The translations under genes were made by a program, and so were the position numbers. From Metarhizium brunneum (Eukaryota; Ascomycota; Sordariomycetes; Hypocreales; Clavicipitaceae), in assembly GCF_013426205.1 (NCBI RefSeq), contig NC_089423.1, positions 744,001-808,000 of the forward strand: a DNA stretch of 64,000 bases, in the 5' to 3' direction. Of this stretch, positions 34,350 to 45,721 are shown piece by piece. The notes under the pieces were generated by a model that was not told where the DNA came from, did not search any database, and saw only the letters and a program-made list of their open reading frames with translations. Every line of letters starts with the position of its first letter. Position 1 is the first letter of the stretch.

Positions 34350-35262
34350 TACTGCAGACTTGCAAAAGCAGGACGTTCTAGTCGAGAGCAGACTGATACT
34401 AGAACTGAATAGCTCCAGTTGGAGGAGGATGGAGTTGTTGGAATGGTTTATCTTGTCTTTCAAGTTTCGGACATGGTGGATGCGGGGACACAGATGCGGG
34501 GTTACTCTCCCACGCGCAGACTGAAATTAGTATGCCCAGGCTCCTCTTTACACTTTACATGTAAATGCGTCCCGTCCGAGGACTGCAATATTATGCAGAC
34601 GATCATTTTGAATCCATTTAGGCATATAATAATATGATGTGCCTTTCTAGCATGTGGTTGGTGAGCTCATTCTCCGAGTCGTATGATTACCTACGGCTCG
34701 ATGTGATGTTCCAATTGACTTGACATGATTACTATCAAACCTGGTCTGGTACCTGCCAGTGGAGCTCCATTGAGGCTGACGGCCCGATTTTAGCGCACAT
34801 GCACAAACCTTTCTCGTTCAGGGTCCAGGTCCAGGTCCAGGTCCAGGTCCAGGTCCAGGTGGATGCATGTGGTGCCAACGTACGCGGAACGTACGCGGAT
34901 AGACTAAGAGGCAGAACCCCTAGTTTTGGACCGTGGCTGCCACCTGGGGATGGTGATGAAATCAATCTTTTGACAGGCACTATTCGCTTGATAATTCGGA
35001 CAAGTCGTTCATACAAGTATAAGTTATTTTGACTTGCTACTATGAGAGAATAAACGCCAAGGAACAAAGATGCAGCAGAATTACGAGACAAGACTCAAGG
35101 CAGGCCGCTGTCTGTATTACATATATAGACGTAATGCCCATCTACATCTGTGCCTCATTGCATCAGTAGATAGATGCCCAACATTTCCCCTGTTCCGTCA
35201 AAGAGCATGTCTATCCTTGCGTGAAAGCGCTAGTTTGAATCGTAACGGCCCTAAAGAAGCTG
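34350..35262. other. Intergenic region with hexamer repeat
   Basis: Lies between the 5' end of the NLR-type gene and the 3' end of the HAD gene. Short open frames only; the clear feature is the CCAGGT array at 34825-34860. Confidence 0.4.
34825..34860. repeat. (CCAGGT)6 microsatellite
   Basis: Six perfect CCAGGT hexamers in a row, preceded by a partial unit. The array is open in several frames (it would read Val-Gln on plus and Thr-Trp on minus), but the surrounding frames are not convincing genes. Confidence 0.95.
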
Positions 35263-36102
35263 TTAGGACGGCACATGGAAGCCGTACTTGTCGTAATTGA
35301 AGTGTTCTAGGCTAGGTATGCTTTCAGCCCAGCCGTCATCTATATCCCCAAGCTGCCAGTCGTCTCCTACCCCAAACATGCCCGTTCTCCCAGCCAGAAC
35401 GCTCTTCTGCCTTTCTTGATACTCGACCGCCACATCCGGATGTGGTACCCAGACAACCCTCATCCCAGCCCGCCTCCCAGCCTCTACCCCAGCTATGCTG
35501 TCTTCAAAGACCAAACATTCGTTGGGCATGATGGCTTTTTCGCCATCACCCACGGCTGAGTTCAGCGACTGCAGCGCGACCAAGTATATGTCGGGTGCCG
35601 GCTTCCCTCTACCCTGCCGCACTCGTGCATCATCGCCCAGAACCCGCTTGTCGGACTGAAAGAAGCCAAGCAGCCGTCTCGTTTCCGGTGCCCTTGTTTT
35701 CAAATCGTAGCTGTGGCTTTTGGTGCTGGATGCCAGGGCCAGCTCGACCCCGTTTCCGGAAGAAACATTACGTGCACGGCTGAGGTTCGTCACGAGCTTC
35801 TCTGCTCCGGGAAGTGGCCTGCAGTTCGGAAACTGCAGTCGGAATTGTTCAGTCAACTCACGGGCGAATTGCTCGCGGGAGATGGGCAACTTGGCCCAGT
35901 CGTGGAACACGTCGCCATTTGTTGAGTCTGGAACACCCATGAGCTGAGCTCGAATCGACCGAGTAAAACCGGGCCGTCCATACTTCCCAAGAAGTTGGTT
36001 TGTGGAGAGGGTAATAATGTCTTCAGAATTGATGAGAAGCCCGTCCATGTCAAAAATGCAAGCCCGGATGGCGGGGAAGCTGGCGGTAGTCTCTATTAGC
36101 AT
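35263..36102 (-). CDS. HAD-superfamily phosphatase (HDHD1/pseudouridine-5'-phosphatase-like)
   Basis: Single exon. The start at 36102 (MLIETTASFP, 279 residues) is preferred because it sits just before the first HAD strand; an in-frame ATG at 36189 would add 29 basic residues. Motif I is CIFDMDGLLINSED with the nucleophile and acid Asp pair. A helical cap follows (about 25-95, LMGVPDSTNGDVFHDW). Motif II is ELALASSTK, motif III lies around GKPAPDIYLVAL, and motif IV is CLVFEDSIAGVEAG. The order and spacing fit the beta-phosphoglucomutase/GPP/HDHD1 branch, which removes phosphate from small metabolites. Substrate cannot be told from sequence. A 20-residue insertion between motifs II and III (APETRRLLGFF to DDARVRQGRG) is typical of the fungal proteins. 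No targeting signal is evident. Confidence 0.88.
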   Translation of the reverse strand: MLIETTASFPAIRACIFDMDGLLINSEDIITLSTNQLLGKYGRPGFTRSIRAQLMGVPDSTNGDVFHDWAKLPISREQFARELTEQFRLQFPNCRPLPGAEKLVTNLSRARNVSSGNGVELALASSTKSHSYDLKTRAPETRRLLGFFQSDKRVLGDDARVRQGRGKPAPDIYLVALQSLNSAVGDGEKAIMPNECLVFEDSIAGVEAGRRAGMRVVWVPHPDVAVEYQERQKSVLAGRTGMFGVGDDWQLGDIDDGWAESIPSLEHFNYDKYGFHVPS

Positions 36103-36902
36103 CGGGATATACAGTAGTCTTCTCACGTCAGGTAGGCACCTCAAGTGCCGCTGCCAACGGCCACGCATGGATGTCTCTGTCAAGCTCACTCACTCTGTGT
36201 CTTGGGAAGCCATGAGTATTGGATGACGACCAACTCCGAATCGATGGTATCGGGAGCGAAATGAGCAATGAGATCTGAGCAGATATTTGGGTCCTGGCCT
36301 TCAATCTGCAGTGCCATCTGCGCAAAACGTCCGATAGTTTGATATCCAGCAAATCAGAGTTCGTGTTCTGAATATGCCGCATCTCTCTAGCATATGGTGA
36401 GACCACATGTCGGATGGCGCGTGTTTTTTGTGTATGTTTTCAAAGTACATGGGATCCATGGACTGAGCCTTTGTCCGACTGCTGCAGCGCGACCCACTAG
36501 TTTGGTACCTGTGGCGGGACATTGCACTGCTGTATTCATATGGTGTCCACTTTTTTTGTCACCAGACATTTTGGCGTTCCTCATTGGCGGCCCTAATCAT
36601 ACAATGCGCCAGCTACTTAAGTATGCTGATGTAAAGTCTGTCGATTGCCTTATAAAATTGCACTATTTCTCGACCTGAGGCTCCATAGGACACAATGACA
36701 ACGGGTATCTTCTCTGACGAGTACAAGTTTATCCATTTCTACGTCTAGCCCGTATCGTGTTCTTTTCAGCCAAAGAGAAAGATGGCTCTCCTCTCGAAGA
36801 TGCGGTGCCCCTGGCATTCCGATTTAAACTGCACGTGTCCTTGCTAAGAGTACTCCGCATCCGTTGGGTACCAGCAGTCTCATTACATGTTGAAACACGT
36901 GA
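36103..36902. other. Intergenic between the HAD gene and the CorA-like gene
   Basis: Only overlapping short frames; no domain or repeat recognised. Confidence 0.4.
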
Positions 36903-38783
36903 TTACACAACATAACTCGCATCTTTTTCGCTGCTTCCAAACGCCCTGTCTCGTCCAACGCCGTGACATACTTTCCAGAATCTCACCCAAAACTGCCTCA
37001 TTGCCGGCAAGTCCCAAAGATAAAGAATGTAGGCAAGCAGAGTGATTGGAATACACAAGACAAAAAACCACCAAAACTTGACTCTCTGCTCAAGGAGGTC
37101 AATATTCATACTGAACAGGCTGGAGCTAAAACTAAGAGGAATGAAGAAGGTTGCAAGCAAAGTCAATTTCTTCAGTCGTTCAGACTGCTCAATGGCTTTA
37201 CGGGATTCCTCAATCGTAGCTTTGTTCATTGCCAGAGTCATGCCTCGAGTGCACATTTTTGACAAGTCGATGCAGCGAGCACAGAGCTGTTCGTAATCGT
37301 TCAATAGGCCTTTGGCTGTGAAGGAACTGTCGGAGCTGTTGGACCCAGATTTTTGGACCGTCTCGATCCCTGGCATCTGCCGGCGTTTGCCTACACTAGA
37401 ATTCGTAGGCCCAGCACTTTTCGGCGGTAGACGTGCTTCCACTTTGACCTCATTCAAAAGATGGCTTCTTCGCTCGGCCAACTTGCAGAGTGCAGCAATA
37501 CTATCTTGCAGCTGCCGGGCGTGTCGATTGAGAATGTTGGACAAGTATTGAAGAGTTCCCAATGTGTCGGTTAGAACTCCTTTGACTATGGCGTTCATCT
37601 GGGTTTGGATTCTAGACTCGATAAGATTCAAGAACTGAACTTCGGAGAATGCGGCATGCGCGAACAATGGGATACACATGGAAAGCGGATCTTGCGGCGC
37701 CCGACGGGCCAGATCGACAAGCGCAATCAGTGAATCGTACTGCAAGGGAAGAATGACGCCGCTTTGTTGAACTTCTGCCGAAGCATTCGCATCTGGATCT
37801 AGACGATTGTTGGTGGTTCGAAATGCCATCTTGGGGTGGTGCTGAAGGACTGGTAGCGGTGTAGCCTTGGATTCCAAGTGGCAGGTCCATGGCCCCGGAG
37901 GAGATTTTTCCAACGGTCTACCTTGGTCCATCCAGGCAATGACTGAATGCACATATCAGAAAGTGTCTTGTTTGTTACGTAGCTTTGTCTCTTACCAGCC
38001 CAGCCTCCATCTCTTTTCACAAAGCACAGTGAGATCCATTGTTCCATCACAGAGAACCTTGAGCACACAGTGGAGTACTCGCGCACCAGCGAATCTCCGC
38101 AGCAGACTCTAGTGGACCCAAGTTGTTGTGTCTTGTATGTTCCGAGCTCCGTGGATTCATCCAACCGCTGCGACTGAAGATGCTGTCTTCCGAAATCATC
38201 GCGATGAAGAAGAGTGTTGACACAAAGTCGAAATATGTTATTTGAACAACTTGCCAGTGATGGGATGCTGTATGCATGTCGGTCAATGCTCGGGGAAAGA
38301 AAATCCATATGGCGCCTAAAGAATTCCGGATCAATCTTGTATTTGCTCCCAATGGCAGCCACCCATGATGGTGATAGGAAGCCTCGAATGAAGACTATTT
38401 GACCGAAACCTTCCGCTGGACCAGAAGTGGCAGCGGAGAAGGCTTCATGCTGCCCCTGGTTATAGTGTTGCACGTCCCACTCCTTCTCATCGCTATTGTA
38501 CACCACAACCAAATCGTGAGACTGTTCCGACTTGGAAGCGAAAGAGGTTGCAGCTCCTCCCGGCTTTGCCGAGCTGAGAAGACTACGTTCTTGTAGCATC
38601 CATTCGCCAATGTCTGCGTAGTTGTTTCCCGGGAAGGCAGAGGTGCTTGAATATCTCCTTGAGAGCGAGATGATGGCTCGCGTGTAATTTTCGGGTGTAA
38701 CTGTGTAGACCAAGATTGGTTAGGCCATGGATTGTGAGCAAAGGTCAGGACGAGGCCTTACTTGCCGACTTTCTGCGGTCCAT
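36903..38783 (-). CDS. CorA-like membrane protein, 588 residues
   Basis: Three exons: 38762-38783 (22 bases, MDRRKSA), 37996-38700, 36903-37942. Introns have GTAAGG and GTAAGA donors and CACAG and TTCAG acceptors; phases close to 589 codons. The N-terminal 250 residues form a cytosolic domain. A long helical region follows (about 330-500) with QTQMNAIVKGVLTDTLGTLQYLSNILNRHARQL-like heptads. Two C-terminal membrane segments then appear, LTLLATFFIPLSFSSSLFSMN and FWWFFVLCIPITLLAYILYL. This is the CorA fold; the family's YGMN pore-loop motif is here FSMN, as in many fungal CorA-like proteins whose ion selectivity is unknown. The C-terminus is short and cytosolic. Magnesium transport should not be assumed. 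It neighbours an NLR-type gene and a HET remnant. Confidence 0.85.
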
Positions 38784-39390
38784 CTCCTGTTCTGTCAATA
38801 CGACTAGCACCAGACTCTAGTAGCATGCCCCGTAGTAGGAAGCATAAATGTCAACGCGTTGACGGGTCGAGTAGCAGCGTTGGTTATGTTGCAACTTCGG
38901 GAGGCTGGCAGCGCCGCACACTGTCAGCATTTGGTCTTTATTTATCATGAGGGGGATTGGCTCTGGGGCATATCGAGGATGGCGCAGCGGCTGCAAGAGC
39001 TCTTGCGCTAATGGCTCAATGGCACCAAGATAGGACCCACGGGGATTGGCCACACACTCAGTGTTGGAATGTGCCCCCAGCCTGATCAATTGATACTTAG
39101 TAGGCCCCTGGCTTTGGAGATAATGGGCTGGGACGTCCCGAGCCGCCCCTTGAGCTTAGTGCCAGCTGAACACTGATCGTTGCATCAATGTGGTGTGAAC
39201 ACGACGACCTGAGGTCCCTGGTTCCAATACCCCCGCCACAGCACACGCCATTTTTAAATCAACCCTCCGCAGCTTTGCGGACTGTCAGAAAAGTACAAGA
39301 CCAGTAAATCGCATCATTTTTGTTTTTGTGAAAGAACTAAGCTTTCTTGCACTCCAGATTGAAGCATGTACGTGACCTAGCGGACTGGTT
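38784..39390. other. Intergenic upstream of the CorA-like gene
   Basis: Promoter side of the CorA-like gene; nothing else recognised. Confidence 0.35.
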
Positions 39391-39580
39391 TTAGTGTGGA
39401 CGCCCTTTGATCCCGGCGACTATGGATGGGAAGGCGCAGGAGGAATTTACTAGTCCCATGGGTCGGCCGGCGCAGCCGTCTCAGATTGCGAGCTGTGTCG
39501 TGTTTCTGGCTTGTACGGATACCTCGTGCGTGAGCGGGCAGACGGTGCACTGTAATGGCGGCGTGGTGGTGAATGGGTGA
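39391..39580 (+). pseudogene. 3' exon remnant of a short-chain dehydrogenase/reductase
   Basis: A TAG acceptor-like site near 39391 is followed by VWTP, then, after an extra T that shifts the frame, a stretch starting with ATMDGKAQEEF. It continues MGRPAQPSQIASCVVFLACTD, VSGQTVHCNGGVVVNG and a stop at 39578. This is the C-terminal block of classical SDRs (GRPxxPxEIAxxxxFLAS, then G-x-T-hxxNGG). The Rossmann fold and the YxxxK active site are absent from the DNA upstream. I infer a decayed leftover of one exon. Confidence 0.8.
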
Positions 39581-39997
39581 GATATTGGAACTTTTGACGC
39601 CATGGTTGGTTTGGTCATGTGGCGGCATGGGGAAATAGACTGCCATGGGGGGCTTTTGTTAGCCTTTGGATGTTTGTCAGTATGGCCCTTTTATGACTGC
39701 CTCGCTGATGGCATTATTGCATGTTGGCATATCTGCATGTCGTGATTGATCTAATCCAGCAGTTCTTATGCATGCTGTTGCTTTAATTTGGCACACAGTC
39801 AGTCGCCTTGGCATGATGAACCTGGGCTACGAGTATACAACACAAGTTTATTTTGTTGTTTACTCCGCTGGCGTATTTGAGACGCTCTGGCCTGTTGTAT
39901 CCCATACCCCCAGGTTCAAGGAGAAGAGTCCAAGTCTAGGCTCTTGCACGCGAACTTGGATAAATTCGCATAGTAGCCAGCCCGACATGTCTCATGG
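39581..39997. other. Intergenic between SDR and HET remnants
   Basis: Nothing recognised. Confidence 0.35.
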
Positions 39998-40450
39998 TTA
40001 GGAACCGCAGGCGTCAAAGACCATACGTGCTGCCGTGGTTGCCAACGATGGAGTGCGTTCCTCATTTTGGGGAGGAAGACTTTGATGCACGGAGTCGGAG
40101 TCGATATCCAGGACATGTAAAAGACGGGCAAGAAACGGGCGGAATTCGCTGTCCTTGGTAATCGATTCGACCGCCCTTGAAAACTCGCCCATGATTTCTC
40201 GCTTGGGTATCGAAGCTCGGCTCAAGCCGATGTAGATTTCTTCCACCGTCTTCCGATGATCCACGACAGTTTACTCTCTCTCCATGGAAATACCGACGAG
40301 GCCGTAGACTTTATCCCGCGGGTCGGTGCACTTGAAACGGCTAATCTGTGGGAGCCGAGCAGGATAGATAGTTGGCGGGTATGGCTGGTTCGGAATTCTT
40401 TCTTTTCCTCGACGACAACCAACGCTCTGGTTGCCACGACATCATCGACC
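39998..40450 (-). pseudogene. Remnant of a HET-domain (heterokaryon incompatibility) protein
   Basis: On the minus strand the frame reads ISRFKCTDPRDKVYGLVGI, then a TAA at 40271-40273, then TVVDHRKTVEEIYIGLSRASI and on to a stop at 39998. The block 'C.DPRDKVYaLlGi...Y.ktVeEvY' is the usual sequence after the HET domain in fungal incompatibility proteins. The stop sits where CAA would fit (C to T). The HET domain core itself is not readable upstream; open frames at 40222-40769 have no clear match. A truncated, probably dead gene. HET proteins trigger cell death on non-self fusion, so its position near an NLR-type gene may be meaningful. Confidence 0.65.
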
Positions 40451-43400
40451 TCTCGATATTGCTCCGAGCCCATGCGCAATTTGAAGCGCAGCCCTTGGAA
40501 CATGGCGCACAAGCGCTTCAATGAAGCCAACTCTAATCTCTTGCTTCCATAAGGGATGGTGATGTCTCTTGCCAGCAGGATTTATTGTACAACCCATATT
40601 CTTGTTCACCAGACGTGTCCGTCGATGGATCGAAAGGTCTATATTCGTATCTGGATCTAGTTATATAGAAACGGCCGGTCAAGCTGAGCCAGTTACTTCC
40701 TGGGTACATGGCACTTGTCATTTCCCCTTGAACTGTATACAGCTCGGCCAAGTGGCTTGTTCTATACACGGGATTAATAGTGCCCGCGTCTCTGTTGTCA
40801 AAGTACCACTAAAAGAATATTCGTCGCTGGCCAAATTTCCGACGGATGACGTATTTTGACCGTTTAGAGGTGGCCTCTTTGACAAGAATCAGCCATACAG
40901 TCGTCTCCCCGAAGATGATAGTCCGCGTGGTATATTAAACCACCAACGTTAACCCTAACTCATTCACGGTGCATAAGGAGCCTAATATTATTTTCATTAG
41001 GCTACTGATATACTCTCCTCCTGGAGTCCTAGTAGTAACATGGCATCTGCAATTGAATGCACGCCGCCTTCGCTCTCCATCCATCAAGACTTACCCTATA
41101 CCATTCTGGAATTCGAAGGATCCGGAGTCTATCGCTACTACTTCAGGAACAATCATGGCTTGGACAAGACGGATGAGATGATAGCGGTCCTCTGAGAAGA
41201 TGCTCTATAGCTCAGATGACAGAGAATCATCATGGCTCATTGCATGTGAACCACGGGTCCCCTCCTCGCTTTGTTATAAGACAGTTGTTCCATTCATATT
41301 CCTTGCGACGGTTGTGCCGCGGAAAAGACGGATAGACTTGGCCGCAGAAACAGTTGAGCAATGCTGGAAGATCAAGTAGTGCACCGCCACGATGTACGGA
41401 ATGGCAGTCATGCTCAGGCAATCCATATACGCTTCAAAGAAGGATAGTAGCATCACAGATGCTTAGGGTGAGAGCCGCGATGCTGATGCGGAGCATACAT
41501 CAACAACGGCAAATGTTTGGCATGCGGAAACACATGCAACGCCGAGGACCACGTGTCCGTGATACAACATCCTTCTCCCCTGTCTGTAAGCTAAAGATGG
41601 AGAAATAAGCTTGCATCCTTCTCCCAGCTCTAGCCATGTGGCGCGCTTACTATGAAAGTTGTCGTTGTGTCCTTGGGAAGATGGCACTGCTAACCAAACG
41701 CCAAGAGTGACGGAAATGCTGTGTGTACGATCCGCTGACATGATAATCCTGTTTTGAGTCTCTCCACGTGCGCAAATGGGACCTTTCTGGGCGTCTTTCA
41801 ACTACGACTTGTTCCTCTGAAGACTAGGCTGCGTGGGTTTCGCATGCAGGCCTCCTCTTGGTCGGTTCTGCCCGTGTCCCCAACTGATTACAGTTCCGCA
41901 TCACCACGAATCAGGGATCAGGATGACCAGCTTGCCTGGTTCGGATTCAATATTCAGGCGGGGGCCATAGCCGCGGATTGATTAGCGGTGCTGCGAGTTA
42001 TGGCGGCTTGCTGGTGCTGTGGGCAAACGTTCTCTGTGTGCCTGGTGGCGCTCGCCTCGCCCGAGCAACCCGCCCAACCCTGTATGAAAGGCACCAAGTG
42101 CTTGACCAGAGAGAGCCGTAGTGCCTTTGTCAGGAAAGACGGGCGATATGTTGACGCAACGTGAAGCAAAAAAAAAAAAAAACCAATATCGACCTGCAAT
42201 GGACCACCATTTTTACTGGCGATGGGCGGCCAAGGTTATGGTCTCTTTGGCGTGCGGTGGGGAAAGCACTTGAGGACTCCGTACCAAAGCCGCCGATCCG
42301 GCTGAAGCCATTGCCCATTGCCAGCGGCTGGAGCTTGTCATCATGCATAAGCAGAGCGAGGGGACGTCACAAGATCATTCGCTGCTTATCCTGACAGATG
42401 TAACAATGGCCCTGCACCGGGTCGCCGGGCAGTCGACGGGAGCGTTGCCGAATGCACCCTCATTGTTTGCCTCAGTGGATTGACTCTGTGCTGTGGAAGG
42501 TGCTGTTTGAGCCGAAACAAAAACACGCGAGCATTGCCGAGAAATCGAGAAGGAGCTTAATCAACAGGCAGCAGACAAGAAAAAACTAGATAGATGGTCA
42601 GATGTAGATGCTACGTGCATCGCCAAGAGTCGACTCGCCAACGGCTTATGGCAGCTTGAGACCCTCGTCTATTTAGTTAGCGGGCAACTCGCCAAGACAA
42701 GCCGACACAACAGGTCGAGGTGATGAAGTCGGACATCGATTTCAAAGCCTATGGTAAGGAGCCCGTATAATTGAGGCATCTCGAAAGCTGGCGAGCGCCA
42801 ACTATATTTGTCCAAGTGATACAAGTAATCAATGAAAATAAAAGAGGCAACGGCATGGTCGAGCAGTCGGATCAAGTTCAATTACGTGGGAATTACGTGG
42901 GAGATGGCGGATAAGCAGGAAGAAAAACGGAGTCGTGAAGAGGTCGCGGTTCAAGGTTTCAATGTTCATGCCGACCAGCCCTTGCAGCTGTGGCCAGCTG
43001 AAGCGACGGGCAACACCCATTGGTCTGTTGCGTGGGTGGCGCTTGCCGGAGTAAGCTGCTATTGAACAAGGCAGGAACGACTGCATCACTACTCCGTATT
43101 GCGCAGAGGCCTTCCCTTTCCCCTCACAACTCGCAGCCCATCATGCATGTCACCGTATCCAACGACGAGTCGCTTTCCGACCGAATCAAACTCAATTGGG
43201 GCTGCTGTTATGGTCTGCGACTTGACTGCTCCGAACACGCCCCGGCTTCCGTTTTCCACCGTCGTGCCTCTCTGCTCTGCCCTTCCTTCTCCAAGTCAGT
43301 TTCTGCTGCTGTGACACCCATCGCCTCTTCTCTCCACACGCTCTCGCTACTCCAACCACCTACTTCAGCGCGGTTCCAACGTGACAACCATGGTGCACAG

Positions 43401-44314
43401 GCCAGCCCTACTGCAGTCTTCGTATCTCACGGAATAATGTCCGGGAACCAACCATCTTTGAGCTGAACCCTCGGCGTTTCAAGGCGACGAGGCCGGGCCG
43501 TCGTCAATCAACACCGGGGTTCCATGGGTTCGTCCTAGGATGCCCCCTCTTTGCTTTGAGAACTTTCTGTACAAGACTAACCCCGAATAGACTGGTATTA
43601 ACGGGCAGACCCAACTTGCCCCCGCCGCAATAGCACCAGCGCCGACCCAACACTCTCTCTTGCTTGCCTTTCACGTTGCCTCTGGACTCAGACCCAACAT
43701 CCAGAGCACGTTGACCTGCCTCATATGGGAGGTGGTGCATTTGATAGGTGGGAACCGACCCTGGGCCAGAACCTGAGCCCCGGCTCGGTGCCTTTTGCCC
43801 TGCTTTAGTCAACGTGCCCAGTTGTGGCCTTTCTTCTCGCGTCCGCCAATATCGCCCATCACACCTGTGAGATTCGATAAACGGCTAGTTGACTCAACTC
43901 GAGTTGCACAGCTTATGCATGGGCCCCTGCCCATGTCCTCGATGGATTACGGAGTGCTGCGTTGAAAGCACTAGTGACACCTTTTGCAAACCCAGCCTCA
44001 GGGCCGCACCGCGTTGAGGTTGTATTGAGCATGCTGCCGGCTCGGCTGCATCCGCCAAGAATCGCAACATTGCGTCTTTTGAATGATCCCTCCGTCTAAG
44101 CTCGTTCCCAATGCCCCAGTAGGCTAGTGACATGGTTGTGCTTGGTGGTCCGTTGGTCTTGTCTCTCATATATAGACTGCCTCTGCCATCTTCAACCCGG
44201 TGGACTGGCCCTTGTCTTGTCACCGACTTCCCGTAGGACAATCCTTCGCAAATCACACTCAAAGTCGCCGATCGTATCCATCAAAAGTAGCTCTTTACCT
44301 ACCTACATCTCAAA
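40451..44314. other. Gene-poor 3.9 kb interval
   Basis: No intact gene supported. Two protein-like scraps: a 49-codon ATG frame at about 41040-41187 (+), and a stop-free coiled-coil-like frame without ATG at about 42517-42723 (+) with many Lys/Glu/Gln. A run of about 15 A lies near 42168-42182 and a TACTCCGTA motif at 43090-43098. Confidence 0.4.
44169..44174 (+). promoter_or_regulatory. Candidate TATA box of the small secreted protein gene
   Basis: TATATA in the sequence CATATATAG, 146 bases upstream of the ATG at 44315. Position and orientation suit a core promoter with a leader of about 110 bases. Not tested by any other signal. Confidence 0.45.
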
Positions 44315-44834
44315 ATGAAGGCCGCTGTTGTTCTGTCTTTCGTTGCCGCCGCCGTTGCTGGCGCTATTGAGCCCCGGGAGGGTCACTGCGGTGGTGACAA
44401 CTGCGCTCGCCAGGTCACTGGTACCCGTGATGGCCTCACTGCCATTACCTCCCGCAAGAACGACTGCTCCAACTTCATGAAGACCACCGTGGTCCCTGAA
44501 GCTACGTATGTTGCGAATCCGGACCCTAATACGGGACCCTCGCTGCTCCCAGGCATGGATGAATCCCAAGCTAACCACGTCAAACAGCACCGTCACCGTC
44601 ACCATTACTGTTGACGCTGATGAGCCCGCTTCCGTGACAAAGCGTGATATTGAGTATCGTGCCGCCACTGAGGCTCCTACTGCCGTCCCTGCCTATGCTT
44701 CCTCTTGCAACAATCCCGGCAAATACTCCTCTGCGTGCTCCTGCTGGGGCATCACCGCTGTTACCGTAACCGCTCCCGTTCCTACCAAGACCGCAACCGT
44801 CACTTCTACTGCCGACTCCTGCGAGGACTTGTAA
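44315..44834 (+). CDS. Small secreted cysteine-containing protein, 145 residues
   Basis: Two exons, 44315-44505 and 44588-44834. The intron has donor GTATGT, branch CTAAC and acceptor AACAG; splicing joins VVPEA to TTVTVTITV. A signal peptide is clear (MKAAVVLSFVAAAVAGA). The mature part has eight cysteines in short clusters (HCGGDNC, NDCSNF, SSCNNPGKYSSACSCWG, DSCEDL), Thr/Val-rich strands and a likely Kex2-type dibasic site in VTKRD. The last residues are ADSCEDL. I know no catalytic domain for it. Similar Thr-rich small secreted proteins are common in Hypocreales and are usually annotated hypothetical; an effector or surface role is a guess. The retained intron would end the protein after HRHRHHYC. 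Confidence 0.88.
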
Positions 44835-45721
44835 GCTGTTTCACAAGACTAGTTGGAGCAGACATGTGTGGTTTTTCTTGTTTTATATAAAGGCCAAGTT
44901 TCGTTGTGTTTCTCTGGGTTGGTCGTCCTCATTTGGCGCCTAGCCCTGGACGACCCGTTAGGCAGCTGATGGGATTTATGAACGGATATTATGACGGACA
45001 AACGACATCTGAGACGGCTTAGATGACAGATCTTCAGTCCAACTCCTACACTGTAATACACAAAGAAATATACCGTCCAGGGTCTCAGGTCCTGGCATGT
45101 TAAACCAAACCCTACAGGTTCATCTTTTCATGGGTGACGATCCGGATACGGCGCCATGTGGCAGCGCCGAACACTCAACATGTGGCACACAAGGCCTGCA
45201 GGGTCAAGTTCCATGGCTCGTGAGCATCTCGTGTATGAACAGCGATGTGCGCTACCCGAGGACCTATCGCACCTAAAGTTTCAAAACAAAAACCGATGTC
45301 GGCTGTTGAAACTCCTGGATCAATTTGAAATTACCACAGTAGTCTCAGGATACGCTTCTCGGCTAGCCAGGTCCTCTACAATCTTTCCTAGGTGGTTTTA
45401 TTTGGGATTTTATCATGTTTTGTTATTTCCAGTCGAGACATTGACTTTTCTTAGCGAGATTTCCGTACATGTTTTCGTCGAGAAATAGGTAAGAGATGCG
45501 GCCACGATTACTGTCGATCACCAACGCGACCGCCCAGCCGCAGCCATTCATGCCTCAGGAAGATTATCGGAACAAGCCGCGAGGCAGTTTCATCCAATCT
45601 CGCTTTTCAGATGGCTTTACTGGCTGCGCCGCTCACTATAGACGTCGATCTGCGTCTGCCTCTCTGTCTTAGATAGCAGCGACGTTGTTTGTCTAGACCC
45701 ATCGCAACCTTTGTCACCATC
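44835..45721. other. Intergenic between secreted protein and hydrolase genes
   Basis: A plus-strand frame at 45156-45488 has no recognisable content. Holds the terminator side of one gene and the promoter of the next. Confidence 0.4.

Noticed and set aside
40533..40769. Minus-strand frame with YEYRPFDPSTDT as a HET-domain start
   Set aside because: Resembles the usual HET opening only loosely and the following residues do not match; left out of the pseudogene.
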